Source of the DNA: an uncultured Eubacteriales bacterium
GTDB taxonomy: Bacteria > Bacillota > Clostridia > Christensenellales > Aristaeellaceae
Reading direction: 5' to 3'
NCBI GenBank assembly: GCA_900316415.1
Contig: ONCV01000007.1
Location: 1 to 64,000 of the forward strand
Length of the DNA: 64,000 nucleotides
Shown here: piece by piece, positions 39,603 through 49,112 of the stretch
Numbering within the stretch: position 1 is the first letter of the stretch
How the letters are laid out: the number at the start of each line of letters is the position of its first letter
The notes under the pieces: generated by a model
Told to the model about the DNA's origin: nothing
Seen by the model: the letters and a program-made list of their open reading frames with translations, nothing else
The model's database searches: none
Position numbers and translations under genes: made by a program

Positions 39603-40193
39603 ATGCAGATGATACCTTACGTCATTGAACAGACGAACCGGGGCGAACGCTCCTACGATATCTACTCCCGCCTGCTGAAGGACCGGATCGTGTTCCTGGG
39701 CGGGGAGATCGACGACATGACCGCCAACGTGGTGGTGGCGCAGCTGCTGTTCCTCGAGATGGAGGATCCGGACGCGGACATCAGCCTGTACATCAACAGC
39801 CCGGGCGGATCCGTGACCGCCGGCATGGCGATCTTCGACACGATGCAGTACATCCGGCCCCAGGTGCGGACGGTGTGCGTGGGCATGGCGGCCAGCATGG
39901 GCGCCTTCCTGCTGATGGCCGGCGCGCCGGGCAAGCGGCTGGCCCTGCCCAACAGCGAGGTCATGATCCATCAGCCCCTGGGCGGTGCCCAGGGCCAGGC
40001 CACCGACGTGGCGATCCGGGCGGAATGGCTGATGAAGACCAAGGAAAAGATGATCCGGATGATGGCGGAGATGACGGGGCAGGACCTGGAGAAGGTCCGG
40101 GCCGACGTGGAGCGCGACTACTTCATGAGCGCGCAGGAAGCCCTGGATTATCACATTATTGACGAGATCTACCAGCCCCGGAAGCAGGCATAA
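39603..40193 (+). CDS. clpP: ATP-dependent Clp protease proteolytic subunit
   Basis: A 196-residue serine protease that forms the tetradecameric chamber. Visible are the oxyanion strand [12 protein letters not shown], the nucleophile in [14 protein letters not shown] (Ser near 99), and the His in MIHQPLGG (near 123). The Asp lies further on. It is followed 8 bp later by clpX, its ATPase partner. It degrades ssrA-tagged, regulatory and misfolded proteins. Confidence 0.96.
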   Translation: MQMIPYVIEQTNRGERSYDIYSRLLKDRIVFLGGEIDDMTANVVVAQLLFLEMEDPDADISLYINSPGGSVTAGMAIFDTMQYIRPQVRTVCVGMAASMGAFLLMAGAPGKRLALPNSEVMIHQPLGGAQGQATDVAIRAEWLMKTKEKMIRMMAEMTGQDLEKVRADVERDYFMSAQEALDYHIIDEIYQPRKQA

Positions 40194-40201
40194 GGAGAAG
40201 C

Positions 40202-41524
40202 ATGGCCAATTATACGAGAAACCAGAGCCCGCGCTGCAATTTCTGCGGAAAGGACGCCTCCATGGTGGAGCGCCTGATCGCCGGCCCGGGCGTCTATATC
40301 TGCAACGAGTGCGTCGAGCTGTGCAACAGCATCCTTGAGGACGGGGAGCTGGCCCCGGCGGGGAAGGGAAAAAACCCGGCCCGGAGCGCGAAGGCCGCGG
40401 GGGCCGCGAAGCTGATGACCCCGGCGGAGATGAAGGCGGTGCTCGATGAATACGTCATCGGGCAGGATGCCGCCAAGAAGGCGATGTGCGTGGCGGTGTA
40501 CAACCACTACAAGCGCATCAACCGCAAGCAGAAGAAGGACGACATCGAGCTGCAGAAGAGCAACATCCTGATGCTCGGCCCCACGGGAAGCGGCAAGACC
40601 TATCTGGCCCAGACCCTGGCGCGGGTGCTGGACGTGCCCTTCGCCATCGCGGACGCCACCAGCGTCACCGAGGCGGGCTACGTGGGCGACGACGTGGAAA
40701 CGATCCTGCTGCGGCTGATCCAGGCCGCGGACTGGGACATCGAGCGCGCGCAGCGGGGCATCGTCTATATCGACGAAATCGACAAGATCGCCCGGAAGGG
40801 CGAGAACATGTCCATCACCCGGGACGTCAGCGGCGAGGGCGTACAGCAGGGCCTGCTGAAGATCCTGGAGGGCACCGTGGCGGCGGTTCCGCCCCAGGGG
40901 GGACGGAAGCATCCCCATCAGGAGATGCTGCAGATCGACACGACCAACATCCTGTTCATCTGCGGCGGCGCGTTCGACGGGCTGATTCCCATCATCGAGA
41001 GCCGCATCGGCAAGAAGATGCTGGGCTTCGGCGCGGAGATCCAGAGCGACCGGGCCCCGGAGCGGGTGGACGCCCTGAAGCAGGTGCGCCCGGAGGATCT
41101 GACGAAGTTCGGCATGATCCCGGAATTCGTGGGACGGCTGCCGGTGGTCGTGACGCTGGACGGGCTGGACGAGGAAGCGATGGTGCGGATCCTGACGGAG
41201 CCCCGGAACGCCCTGTGCAAGCAATACGCGAAGCTGCTGGAGCTGGACGGCATCCAGCTGACCTTTGAGCCGGACGCGGTGCGCGAGATCGCGCGCCGGG
41301 CCATCGCCCTGAAGACCGGCGCCCGCGGCCTGCGGGCCATCATCGAGGGCTGCATGCTCGACACGATGTTCGACCTGCCGGGCCGGACGGACGTGAACGG
41401 CTGCGTCGTGGACGTGGACGCGGTGAACGGCGGGAAGCCGAAGCTGACGCTTGGCCCTCGGCGCAGGGCGCTGAAGCGCAGCAGCGAACAGCAGGACGAC
41501 CTGCCCGAGAGCGAGGTTTCCTGA
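40202..41524 (+). CDS. clpX: Clp protease ATP-binding subunit ClpX
   Basis: A 440-residue AAA+ unfoldase. The N-terminal zinc domain has CNFCGK and CNECVELC; Walker A is [12 protein letters not shown] near 125, Walker [12 protein letters not shown], and the pore and sensor segments ([16 protein letters not shown]) are intact. It feeds substrates to ClpP encoded 8 bp upstream. The C-terminus is slightly extended and ends in an acidic stretch. Confidence 0.96.
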   Translation: MANYTRNQSPRCNFCGKDASMVERLIAGPGVYICNECVELCNSILEDGELAPAGKGKNPARSAKAAGAAKLMTPAEMKAVLDEYVIGQDAAKKAMCVAVYNHYKRINRKQKKDDIELQKSNILMLGPTGSGKTYLAQTLARVLDVPFAIADATSVTEAGYVGDDVETILLRLIQAADWDIERAQRGIVYIDEIDKIARKGENMSITRDVSGEGVQQGLLKILEGTVAAVPPQGGRKHPHQEMLQIDTTNILFICGGAFDGLIPIIESRIGKKMLGFGAEIQSDRAPERVDALKQVRPEDLTKFGMIPEFVGRLPVVVTLDGLDEEAMVRILTEPRNALCKQYAKLLELDGIQLTFEPDAVREIARRAIALKTGARGLRAIIEGCMLDTMFDLPGRTDVNGCVVDVDAVNGGKPKLTLGPRRRALKRSSEQQDDLPESEVS

Positions 41525-41595
41525 GAAACGGGACCCCCCTTCGGAAGGCCGGGCCGGCCTCCGGCGCCGCCGGCGTCCTCCGCGAAGGAAAAGCG

Positions 41596-41631
41596 GGCTT
41601 TCTCCGAGGATTTCGGGGAAGGCTCTTTTTT
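41596..41631 (+). terminator. Probable terminator after clpX
   Basis: An imperfect stem (CTTTCTCCGA against TTCGGGGAAG, with G-U pairs in RNA) followed by CTTTTTT. It overlaps the start of the lon promoter region. Confidence 0.4.
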
Positions 41632-41634
41632 GAC

Positions 41635-41662
41635 TTGCAAAAAGAATGAATTTCGGTATACT
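41635..41662 (+). promoter_or_regulatory. Promoter of lon
   Basis: TTGCAA (41635-41640) and TATACT (41657-41662), spacer 16 bp. No CIRCE or HrcA-type element is visible. Confidence 0.6.
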
Positions 41663-41695
41663 TGAGGAACATCGGGAAGACAGGAGGAGAACCAG

Positions 41696-44002
41696 GTGAA
41701 TCTGAAAACGATGGAACTGCCGGTACTGCCGCTGAGGGGCATCATGCTCTTCCCCGGAATGGTGCTGCATTTTGATATCGCCCGGCCCCGGAGCATTGCC
41801 GCCCTGGAGCAGGCCATGGAGGCGGGCCAGAAGATCTTCCTCGTGGCCCAGAAGCAGGAGGAGCAGGAGGAGCCGGCCCCGGCCGACCTCTGCCCCGTGG
41901 GCACGGTGGCCGCCGTGCGCCAGATCATGAACCTGCCCGGGGAGAACATCCGCGTGCTGGTGGAGGGCGAGGTCCGGGGAACGATCCAGGAGGTGCTGTC
42001 CGAGGAGAACTACCTGCTGGCCCGGATCGAGCTGCACCGGGACCGGGTGCCCCGCAGCGCGGAGAGCAAGGCGCTGGTGCGTACCGCCCAGGACCTGTTC
42101 GACGAATTCGCCCGCAGCAGCCAGCGCGTGAGCACGGAGATGGTCGAGGGCCTGCGGCAGCAGGAGAAGCCCGGCGAGATCGCCGACCTGCTGGCCTCCA
42201 GCATCCTGCAGAAATGGCAGGAACGCCAGGAGATGCTGGAGGAAATGGACCCCGTGAAGCGGCTGGAGAAGGCCTGCGCGCTGCTGATGCGGGAGACGGA
42301 GCTGGCGGACACGGAGAAGGAGATCCAGAGCCGCCTCCGCAAGCAGGTGGAACGGAGCCAGAAGGACTACTACCTGCGGGAGCAGATCCGCGCCATCCAG
42401 AACGAGCTGGGCGAGGGCGACGACGCGGACGACCAGAGCGGATACCGGAAGCGGATGGAGGAAACCCCGCTGAACGAGGAGGCCCGGGCGAAATGCGAGA
42501 AGGAAATCGAGCGCATGGGCCGCATTGCCCCCGGAAGCCCGGAATACATCGTTTCCGAAACCTATATTGACTGGATCCTGGACCTGCCCTGGGGCAAGGA
42601 AACCGAGGACAGCCTGGACCTGGCGAAGGCCCGGGAGGTGCTGGACCGGGAGCATTACGGCCTGGACAAGGTCAAGGAGCGGATCATCGAGTACCTGGCG
42701 GTGCTGCGGATGAAGAAGAACATGAAGGGCCCGATCCTCTGCTTCGTGGGCCCGCCCGGAGTCGGCAAGACCAGCATCGTCCGGGCCATCGCGGAGGCGG
42801 TGAACCGGAAATTCGTCCGGATGAGCCTGGGCGGCGTCCGGGACGAGGCGGAGATCCGCGGCCACCGAAAGACCTACATCGGATCCATGCCCGGCCGGAT
42901 CATCACCGGGATGAAGCAGGCGGGCAGCATGAACCCCGTGTTCCTCTTCGACGAGATCGACAAGATGGCCAGCGATTTCCGGGGCGATCCGGCCAGCGCG
43001 ATGCTGGAGGTGCTGGACGCGGAGCAGAACTTCGCCTTCCGGGATCACTACATGGAGATTCCCTTTGACCTGAGCAAGGTCATGTTCATTACCACCGCCA
43101 ACAGCGTGGAGACGATTCCGGAGCCCCTGCTGGACCGGATGGAGCTGATCGAGGTGCCCAGCTATACGGAAGAGGAAAAGCTGCAGATCCTCAAGCGCCA
43201 TCTGAAGCCCAAGCAGGAGGCGGAGCACGGCATGGCCGCCGGCACGATCCGGATGAGCGACGCGGTGATGCGGGAGATGATCGAGAAATATACCCGGGAG
43301 GCGGGGGTCCGCGGCCTGGAGCGCGTCATGGCCAAATGCTGCCGGAAGAGCGCGGTGTATCTGCTGGAGAATCAGAAAAAGCGGATCACGGTGACCTCCT
43401 CCCGGCTCCATGAGTTCCTGGGCGCCGCCCGGTATACCCGGGAGCCCCTGGAAAAGGAAGCCCGGGTGGGCATCGTCAACGGCCTGGCCTGGACCAGCGT
43501 GGGCGGCGAAACCCTGGAGGTGGAATGCGTGCTCATGCCCGGGAAGGGGAACCTGAAGCTGACCGGGCAGCTGGGCGACGTCATGCGGGAGAGCGCGGAG
43601 GCCGCCTTCAGCTGGGTCCGGGCCCACAGCGCGGAGCTGGGCCTGGAGGAGGATTTCTACACGAAGGTGGATCTGCACATTCACCTGCCGGAGGGCGCCG
43701 TGCCCAAGGACGGCCCCAGCGCCGGCGTCACGATGACCACGGCGCTGGTCAGCGCCCTGACCGGACGGAAGGTGCGGCAGGATGTGGCGATGACCGGCGA
43801 GATGACCCTGCGGGGCCGGGTGCTGCCCATCGGCGGCCTGAAGGAGAAGACGCTGGCGGCCTACCGGGCGGGCGTCCGGACCCTGGTGATCCCGAAGGAG
43901 AACCACAAGGACCTGGAGGAGATTCCGGCCTACGTGCGGGACCATTTCCGCATCGTGGAGGCCGAGGAGATCCAGCAGGTGCTGAAAACCGCGCTGGTCT
44001 GA
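41696..44002 (+). CDS. lon: ATP-dependent Lon protease
   Basis: A 768-residue LonA-type protease starting with GTG behind AGGAGGAG. The N-terminal substrate domain starts [20 protein letters not shown], the AAA+ module has GPPGVGKTS near 353 and EIDKM downstream, and the protease domain has the catalytic Ser in [11 protein letters not shown] (near 673) and Lys in GGLKEK (near 716). It degrades damaged and regulatory proteins. It is a typical neighbour of clpX and engB in Firmicutes. Confidence 0.96.
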   Translation: MNLKTMELPVLPLRGIMLFPGMVLHFDIARPRSIAALEQAMEAGQKIFLVAQKQEEQEEPAPADLCPVGTVAAVRQIMNLPGENIRVLVEGEVRGTIQEVLSEENYLLARIELHRDRVPRSAESKALVRTAQDLFDEFARSSQRVSTEMVEGLRQQEKPGEIADLLASSILQKWQERQEMLEEMDPVKRLEKACALLMRETELADTEKEIQSRLRKQVERSQKDYYLREQIRAIQNELGEGDDADDQSGYRKRMEETPLNEEARAKCEKEIERMGRIAPGSPEYIVSETYIDWILDLPWGKETEDSLDLAKAREVLDREHYGLDKVKERIIEYLAVLRMKKNMKGPILCFVGPPGVGKTSIVRAIAEAVNRKFVRMSLGGVRDEAEIRGHRKTYIGSMPGRIITGMKQAGSMNPVFLFDEIDKMASDFRGDPASAMLEVLDAEQNFAFRDHYMEIPFDLSKVMFITTANSVETIPEPLLDRMELIEVPSYTEEEKLQILKRHLKPKQEAEHGMAAGTIRMSDAVMREMIEKYTREAGVRGLERVMAKCCRKSAVYLLENQKKRITVTSSRLHEFLGAARYTREPLEKEARVGIVNGLAWTSVGGETLEVECVLMPGKGNLKLTGQLGDVMRESAEAAFSWVRAHSAELGLEEDFYTKVDLHIHLPEGAVPKDGPSAGVTMTTALVSALTGRKVRQDVAMTGEMTLRGRVLPIGGLKEKTLAAYRAGVRTLVIPKENHKDLEEIPAYVRDHFRIVEAEEIQQVLKTALV

Positions 44003-44042
44003 ACCGAAGAAACCCGGAGGCGGGGGAGGAAGAAACCGGAAG

Positions 44043-44660
44043 ATGGAAATCAAAAAGGCGGATTTTGTGACGTCCCTGGCGGACTACGGCCCCTTCGAGG
44101 GAATCGGACTGCCGCAGATCGCGGTGGCGGGCAAGAGCAACGTGGGCAAGAGCACCCTGATCAACCGGCTCTGCCGCCGGAACAAGCTGGCCCGCACTTC
44201 CTCCACCCCGGGAAAGACCCGGCTGATCAATATTTTCCTGCTCAATGAGGCGTTCCATCTGGTGGACCTTCCCGGATACGGCTTCGCGAAGGTGGACAAG
44301 AAGGAAAAGGCCCGGTGGGGAAAGATGATGCAGGACTATTTCACGAAATCGGCGGAGCTGCGGCATGTGCTCTGCCTGGTGGATATCCGGCACGAGCCCA
44401 CCGAGGACGACCTGACGATGAACCGCTTCCTGCGGGAGACGGGCATTCCCTTCACGGTCATCGCCACCAAGGCGGACAAGATCAGCCGCGGCGCCCGGAG
44501 CAAATACCTGGCGCCCATCTGCCGGGGGCTGCTGGTGCAGCCCTGGGAGATCATCTGCTTCTCCGGCGAGGACGGCACCGGCCGGGAGGAACTGCTGTCC
44601 CGGCTGGAGCAGATTCTGGCGGAGGAGCCCGGCGCCCCGGAGGACGGGGCGGAGGCCTGA
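44043..44660 (+). CDS. engB: Ribosome-biogenesis GTPase EngB/YsxC
   Basis: A 205-residue GTPase required for 50S subunit assembly. G1 is GKSNVGKST, G2 lies in SSTPGKTRLIN, G3 is DLPGYGFAKV, and G4 is TKADKI. The length is normal. It lies 40 bp behind lon, as in many Firmicutes, and is probably expressed with it. Confidence 0.95.
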   Translation: MEIKKADFVTSLADYGPFEGIGLPQIAVAGKSNVGKSTLINRLCRRNKLARTSSTPGKTRLINIFLLNEAFHLVDLPGYGFAKVDKKEKARWGKMMQDYFTKSAELRHVLCLVDIRHEPTEDDLTMNRFLRETGIPFTVIATKADKISRGARSKYLAPICRGLLVQPWEIICFSGEDGTGREELLSRLEQILAEEPGAPEDGAEA

Positions 44661-44683
44661 GCCCATCTTTTTTTCCGCGGGGC

Positions 44684-44712
44684 TTGCGCATTCCGGAGTG
44701 CCGGTGTATAAT
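44684..44712 (+). promoter_or_regulatory. Promoter before the zinc-ribbon gene
   Basis: TTGCGC (44684-44689) and TATAAT (44707-44712), spacer 17 bp. It drives a leader of about 180 bp that contains a short frame. Confidence 0.65.
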
Positions 44713-44737
44713 CACGGCAGCCGCGGGGGTGACCCCG

Positions 44738-44842
44738 ATGAAAGAATGGAAGAGGAAAGGCGAAAAGTGGCGTGGCGTCCCAGAAAACGGACAAAAATGG
44801 GCTGTTTGCCTTGCGATTTCATTCTGTGCTGCCCGTAAATAG
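44738..44842 (+). CDS. Possible 34-residue leader peptide
   Basis: A short frame begins with ATG 25 bp after the -10, preceded by GGGGGTG, and encodes a Lys/Trp-rich start (MKEWKRKGEKWRG) and a hydrophobic end (WAVCLAISFCAARK). It stops 55 bp before the zinc-ribbon gene. It may be a regulatory leader or chance. Confidence 0.3.
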   Translation: MKEWKRKGEKWRGVPENGQKWAVCLAISFCAARK

Positions 44843-44897
44843 CAATAAATGTGGGAAATGTGCCCAAAATGAGGAATTCCAAGGAGGAGAGTCTGAC

Positions 44898-45311
44898 ATG
44901 ACCCTGATCAAATGTCCGCGCTGTGACCTGAATTATATCACCCCGGATCAGAAATACTGCAAAATCTGCCTTCGGGAGATGAAGGGGGAGAACGACGCGG
45001 AGGAAGTCGAGCTGTGCAGCATCTGCAATGAGGCTCCCGCGCTGCCCGGAAAGGACGTGTGCCTGTTCTGCCTGAAGGAAATGAACAAGAGCAATCAGGA
45101 CGGGCCGGAAGGAACCGAGCCGGAGAGCGTGGACGCCGCCAACATCGGCGACATGGATTCCGTCAGCAGCATGGATGAGATCATCCCGGAAGAGGACGGG
45201 GAGATCGACGATCAGGAATACGGCGAGATGGAGCATGAGCTGAGCCTGGAGGAGGTTCAGGAGAACGAGGAGAAGGAAGCCCTGGACGAGGAAGAAGAGG
45301 ACGGGGAATGA
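44898..45311 (+). CDS. Zinc-ribbon protein with acidic tail
   Basis: A 137-residue protein with three cysteine pairs: CPRC, CKIC, then CSIC and CLFC further on, giving two probable zinc ribbons in the first 60 residues. The second half is strongly acidic (MDEIIPEEDGEIDDQEYGEM and more) and probably disordered. No function is recognised; such proteins often bind nucleic acid or partner proteins. Start at 44898 behind AAGGAGGAG. It overlaps the metallophosphoesterase gene by ATGA, so the two are coupled. Confidence 0.75.
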   Translation: MTLIKCPRCDLNYITPDQKYCKICLREMKGENDAEEVELCSICNEAPALPGKDVCLFCLKEMNKSNQDGPEGTEPESVDAANIGDMDSVSSMDEIIPEEDGEIDDQEYGEMEHELSLEEVQENEEKEALDEEEEDGE

Positions 45312-46063
45312 ACCTGTTCGCCGTGGGAGATCTGCACCTGCCCGGAGGCCAGGAGAAGCCCATGAGCGTCTTCGGCCCCCAGTGGGAGGGGCATTTCGAG
45401 CGGATCGCGGAGAGCTGGCGGGCCCAGGTCGGCCCGGAGGACACGGTGCTGATTCCCGGGGACATCAGTTGGGCCATGCAGGCGGAGGACGCCCGGCCGG
45501 ATCTGGAGGCCATCGGCGCCCTGCCGGGCCGGAAGGTGCTGATCCGGGGCAACCATGATTACTGGTGGGGCGGGATCACCCGGGTGCGGGACATGCTGCC
45601 GGAGGGCATGACGGCCCTGCAGCAGGATGCCGCCGATCTCGGGCCGCTGGTGGTGTGCGGCACCCGGGGATGGCTGATCCCCGCCGAGGGGGCGCCCCTG
45701 GGGGAGCAGGATCAGAAGATCTATCAGCGGGAGCTGGGCCGGCTGGAGATGGCGCTGGCCGCGGGCCGGGCGCTGGCCGGGAGCCGGCCCCTGGCCGTGA
45801 TGCTGCACTACCCGCCGCTGCTGCGGAACCAGCCGGAGAGCGGCTTCACGGAGCGGATGGAGGCGGCCGGGGTTTCCCTGTGCGTCTACGGCCATCTGCA
45901 CGGCGCCGGCATCCAGGCGGGCTTCCGCGGCACCCGGAACGGCGTCCGGTACGAGCTGACCTCCTGCGACAGCCAGGATTTCCGGGTGCGCCGGATTATC
46001 CCGGAGGAGATCCCGGAAGCCCCGGGGGAGACCGGGACGGCCGGCGGAGCGGAGAAAAATTAA
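45308..46063 (+). CDS. Calcineurin-like metallophosphoesterase
   Basis: A 251-residue enzyme with all five metallophosphoesterase motifs: VGDLHLPGG (D-x-H), GDISWAM (GDxxW), RGNHDYWWGG (GNHD), MLHYPP (H), and YGHLHG (GHxH). It binds two metals and hydrolyses phosphoesters, perhaps nucleotides or cyclic nucleotides; the substrate is unknown. It is translationally coupled to the zinc-ribbon gene. It matches the YkoQ/YmdB-like short group in size. Confidence 0.88.
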   Translation: MNLFAVGDLHLPGGQEKPMSVFGPQWEGHFERIAESWRAQVGPEDTVLIPGDISWAMQAEDARPDLEAIGALPGRKVLIRGNHDYWWGGITRVRDMLPEGMTALQQDAADLGPLVVCGTRGWLIPAEGAPLGEQDQKIYQRELGRLEMALAAGRALAGSRPLAVMLHYPPLLRNQPESGFTERMEAAGVSLCVYGHLHGAGIQAGFRGTRNGVRYELTSCDSQDFRVRRIIPEEIPEAPGETGTAGGAEKN

Positions 46064-46099
46064 CTTTTTATAACAAAAATTCCCCCGGCGGGGACAAAG

Positions 46100-46130
46100 A
46101 GCCGGGCCCAAAAAAGGGCCCGGCTTTTTG
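46100..46130 (+). terminator. Terminator after the metallophosphoesterase gene
   Basis: A perfect 10-bp stem AGCCGGGCCC / GGGCCCGGCT with an A6 loop, then TTTTT. Confidence 0.9.
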
Positions 46131-46296
46131 TCGTACAAAATATGGGGAGAGCGACCCGGACGGGATACAATTCAAAGCGCAAAATGTTACAAATATATTA
46201 ACATAATATTAAGAAATTATATCTAAAACAATACAAGAATGATAAGAAATGGAGCGGAAAGGGGCTTGAAACATCGGAAAAGTTGTGCTATTTTTG

Positions 46297-46352
46297 TGGG
46301 GCACAGTGGAAGAGCATCCCAAAATTGAGTAAAAAAGTGGGAGAAAGGGGGC
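46297..46352 (+). promoter_or_regulatory. TGGGN-type repeats upstream of mraZ (candidate MraZ boxes)
   Basis: TGGGG-N5-TGGAA (46297-46311) and TGGGA-N5-GGGGC (46338-46352) resemble the TGGGN repeats with 5-bp spacing bound by MraZ at its own promoter in other bacteria. The upstream 46180-46260 stretch is very AT-rich and probably contains the promoter, but I cannot choose one -10. Confidence 0.45.
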
Positions 46353-46359
46353 GGTATCG

Positions 46360-46884
46360 GTGGACGGGAAAAACCCGGAGGAAAAGGACCGCAATACCGC
46401 AGCCGACGATCCCGCCGTGCAGGAACCGCCCCGCGTGCGGTTTATCGGCAGCTTCAATCACAGCCTGGACAGCAAGGGACGGCTTGTGATCCCCCAGACC
46501 TTCCGCGAGAAGCTGGGCGAGAAGTTCTGCATCGCGCCGAGCTTCGATTTCCAGTCCATCGCGGTGTATCCCACGCCGATGTGGGAGAAGCGGAACCAGT
46601 CCTACGAGCGGCTGGGGAACCTGAATCCCGCCCTGAACCGGTACCTGGAGCAGTTCTACGCCCTGAGCTTTGACGACCAGAGCTGCGACGGCCAGGGCCG
46701 CATCCTGCTCCCGGCCGGCATCCGGACCAAGATCCTGCAGGAGGAGCGGGATGTGGAGATCACGGGCGCCAACGACCATGTCCGGATCGTTTCCGCCGCG
46801 GCCAGCCGCAGCGGATGGGACAGCTTCCGTGCGGAACTGCCCGGACTGCTGGAGATGATCGCCTCCCTGGAGCGGGGAGAATAA
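46360..46884 (+). CDS. mraZ: MraZ transcriptional regulator
   Basis: A 174-residue DNA-binding protein of two AbrB-like repeats. The first motif is FNHSLDSKGRLVIPQTFREK (near 31-50), the second is SCDGQGRILLPAGIRTK (near 107-123). A GTG start at 46360 gives a 28-residue charged N-terminal extension that most MraZ proteins lack; no later start has a good ribosome site. It begins the division/cell-wall cluster, but the usual next gene, rsmH, is missing. Confidence 0.9.
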   Translation: MDGKNPEEKDRNTAADDPAVQEPPRVRFIGSFNHSLDSKGRLVIPQTFREKLGEKFCIAPSFDFQSIAVYPTPMWEKRNQSYERLGNLNPALNRYLEQFYALSFDDQSCDGQGRILLPAGIRTKILQEERDVEITGANDHVRIVSAAASRSGWDSFRAELPGLLEMIASLERGE

Positions 46885-46957
46885 ATACAGATCCCCCGCG
46901 GGGCGCGGGCGTCCCCGGAGGGGAACGGAAACTTTATCAGGAAAGAAGTGAGAAAGG

Positions 46958-47551
46958 ATGACGACGGCAGCGCCGGAGAGAATTCGCAGGAGCGTTCGCT
47001 TTGCCCGCCTGGATGCCCAGGCCGGCGCGGCCGTCCGGACGGCTCCCCAGCGGCGGGAGCGGTTCAGCGGAACCGGGAAGCTGGAGACGCTGTCGCTCCG
47101 GCATTCCCAGGACTGGACCAGCGGAGCGGGCGTCAGCCCCAGCGGCCGGTTCCAGGTGGTGGAATCCCCCCGGGCGAGGCAGAAGGCCTTCGGCCCGAAG
47201 GGCATCCGGGCCGACGCGGCCCGGGTCCTGCTGTGGATCCTGATCGCGGTGCTGAGCGTGCTGCTGCTGGTGCGCTTCGCCTCCATCGGCGCCTCCGAGG
47301 CGCAGATCCGGAGGCTGGAGACCCGGATCACCGCGGCGGAAGGAAAGCAGAAGGAACTGCGGGACCGCCTGACCGCCACCGGCGGGGACATCAGCGTGTG
47401 CACCCGGGCGGTGGAGCTGAACCTGATCAGCTCCGGCGGGGCGCCGACCATCCAGCTGACCGCTCCGGAAGGGGCAACCATGAATCTGATGACGGAGGCC
47501 AGCGCCACCGCGCAGCCGGAGCTTCGGGCTTCGGCGAGGACCTCGGAATAA
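46958..47551 (+). CDS. FtsL-like divisome protein
   Basis: A 197-residue bitopic protein. About 88 basic cytoplasmic residues precede one transmembrane helix (LLWILIAVLSVLLLVRFASI, about 90-109), then a coiled-coil-like segment (EAQIRRLETRITAAEGKQKELRDRL, split by charged heptads) and a low-complexity tail. The position between mraZ and murE and the topology fit FtsL/DivIC, which link the FtsQ complex to septal synthesis. Sequence identity is too low for a firm symbol, and the cytoplasmic part is longer than in typical FtsL. Confidence 0.65.
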   Translation: MTTAAPERIRRSVRFARLDAQAGAAVRTAPQRRERFSGTGKLETLSLRHSQDWTSGAGVSPSGRFQVVESPRARQKAFGPKGIRADAARVLLWILIAVLSVLLLVRFASIGASEAQIRRLETRITAAEGKQKELRDRLTATGGDISVCTRAVELNLISSGGAPTIQLTAPEGATMNLMTEASATAQPELRASARTSE

Positions 47552-47639
47552 GGAATCGGGGAGACTGAAACAGCCGGTCTCCCTGTTCGTGTTTCTCTCC
47601 TGACCGTTTTTGACACTGAATGAATCGAGGTTGGATTCC

Positions 47640-49112
47640 ATGAAACTGCGGGAACTGATTGCGGATAACCCCTATGTGCTGGAAACCCGGGGCAGCCTGG
47701 ACACGGAGATCCTGGAAATCACCTCCGGAAGCCGGGACAAGACCGCTTCGGGGCTGTTTTTCTGTATCGTCGGGGCGCGGTTCGACGCGCATGACTACGC
47801 CTTCGAGGCGGTGGAGAACGGGTGCGTCGCGCTGATCGTGGAGCGCTTTCTGGAGATGGACGTTCCCCAGGTGCGGGTGAGCAACGGCCGGGCCGCCATG
47901 AGCCGGATCGCCATGGCCTTCTACGGCTATCCCTCCCGGTCCATGCGGATGATCGGGATCACCGGCACGAAGGGGAAGACCACCACCACCTACCTGCTGA
48001 AGAGCATCCTCGAGAAGGCGGGCCTGAAATGCGGGCTGATCGGCTCCACGGGCTCCATGATCGGGGACAGGCACCTGGACGGGAAGCTGACGACGCCGGA
48101 TCCCATCGACCTGCAGAAGATGCTGCGCCGGATGGCGGACGAGGGCGTGCAGGCCGTGTGCATGGAGGTCAGCGCCCACGCCATCGACATGTTCCGGCTG
48201 GACGGCATGGAATTCGAGGCGGGCTGCTACACCAACCTGAGCCAGGACCACCTGGACTATTTCTACACCATGGAGCGGTACTTTGAGACGAAGAAGCAGT
48301 TCTTCACCTCCGGCATGGTGCGCAACGCCGCGGTGAACGTGGACGACGAGCGGGCCGGCAGCCTGATCGCGGACCTGAAGATCCCCTTCGTGACCTATGC
48401 CATCGCCGCGGACGCGGACGTGTTCGCGCGGGACATCGAGATCACGGAGGAGGGCGTGCACTTCTCGATCCAGATGCAGGGGCTCAGCGACCTGCGGATC
48501 CACATGAAGATGACCGGCATGTTCAACGTCTACAACGCGCTGGCCGCCTCCTGCTGCGCGCTGATCCTGGGCATCGAGCCCGCCCGGATCCGGGAGGGGC
48601 TGGAGGCCGTGGCCTCCGTGCCCGGGCGCATCGAGATGCTGCAGACGGGAACGCCCTACAAGGTGATCCTGGACTATTCCCACGCGCCGGAGGCCCTGCG
48701 GAACATCCTGAAGACCGTTCGCCAGTTCACCCGGCACCGGGTCATCGCGGTGTTCGGCTGCGGGGGCGACCGGGACAAGGGCAAGCGCCCCATGATGGGC
48801 GAGATCGGCGGCAAGCTGGCGGATTACTGCATCCTGACCTCGGATAACCCGCGGACGGAGAACCCGCTGGTCATCCTGGCGGCCATCGAGAAGGGCATCA
48901 AGCCCACCGGCGGCGCCTACGAGGTGATCGAGAACCGGCGGGATGCCATCCGCCGGGCGCTGGAGATGGCGGAGGACGGGGATGTGATCGTCCTGGCCGG
49001 CAAGGGACACGAAACCTATCAGGAGATCATGGGCGTGAAGCGCCCCTTCGACGAGAAGCTGATCGTCAGCGAGATCCTGCATGAGATGAAGACACGGGAG
49101 GAAGGCGCATGA
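47640..49112 (+). CDS. murE: UDP-MurNAc-tripeptide ligase MurE
   Basis: A 490-residue Mur ligase that adds the third amino acid to the peptidoglycan stem. The P-loop is GTKGKTTTTYLLKS near 113, and the substrate motif DNPRTENP near 411 is the DNPR signature of meso-diaminopimelate-specific enzymes. The organism's wall is therefore expected to contain meso-DAP. Start ATG at 47640. It overlaps mraY by ATGA. Confidence 0.95.
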   Translation: MKLRELIADNPYVLETRGSLDTEILEITSGSRDKTASGLFFCIVGARFDAHDYAFEAVENGCVALIVERFLEMDVPQVRVSNGRAAMSRIAMAFYGYPSRSMRMIGITGTKGKTTTTYLLKSILEKAGLKCGLIGSTGSMIGDRHLDGKLTTPDPIDLQKMLRRMADEGVQAVCMEVSAHAIDMFRLDGMEFEAGCYTNLSQDHLDYFYTMERYFETKKQFFTSGMVRNAAVNVDDERAGSLIADLKIPFVTYAIAADADVFARDIEITEEGVHFSIQMQGLSDLRIHMKMTGMFNVYNALAASCCALILGIEPARIREGLEAVASVPGRIEMLQTGTPYKVILDYSHAPEALRNILKTVRQFTRHRVIAVFGCGGDRDKGKRPMMGEIGGKLADYCILTSDNPRTENPLVILAAIEKGIKPTGGAYEVIENRRDAIRRALEMAEDGDVIVLAGKGHETYQEIMGVKRPFDEKLIVSEILHEMKTREEGA

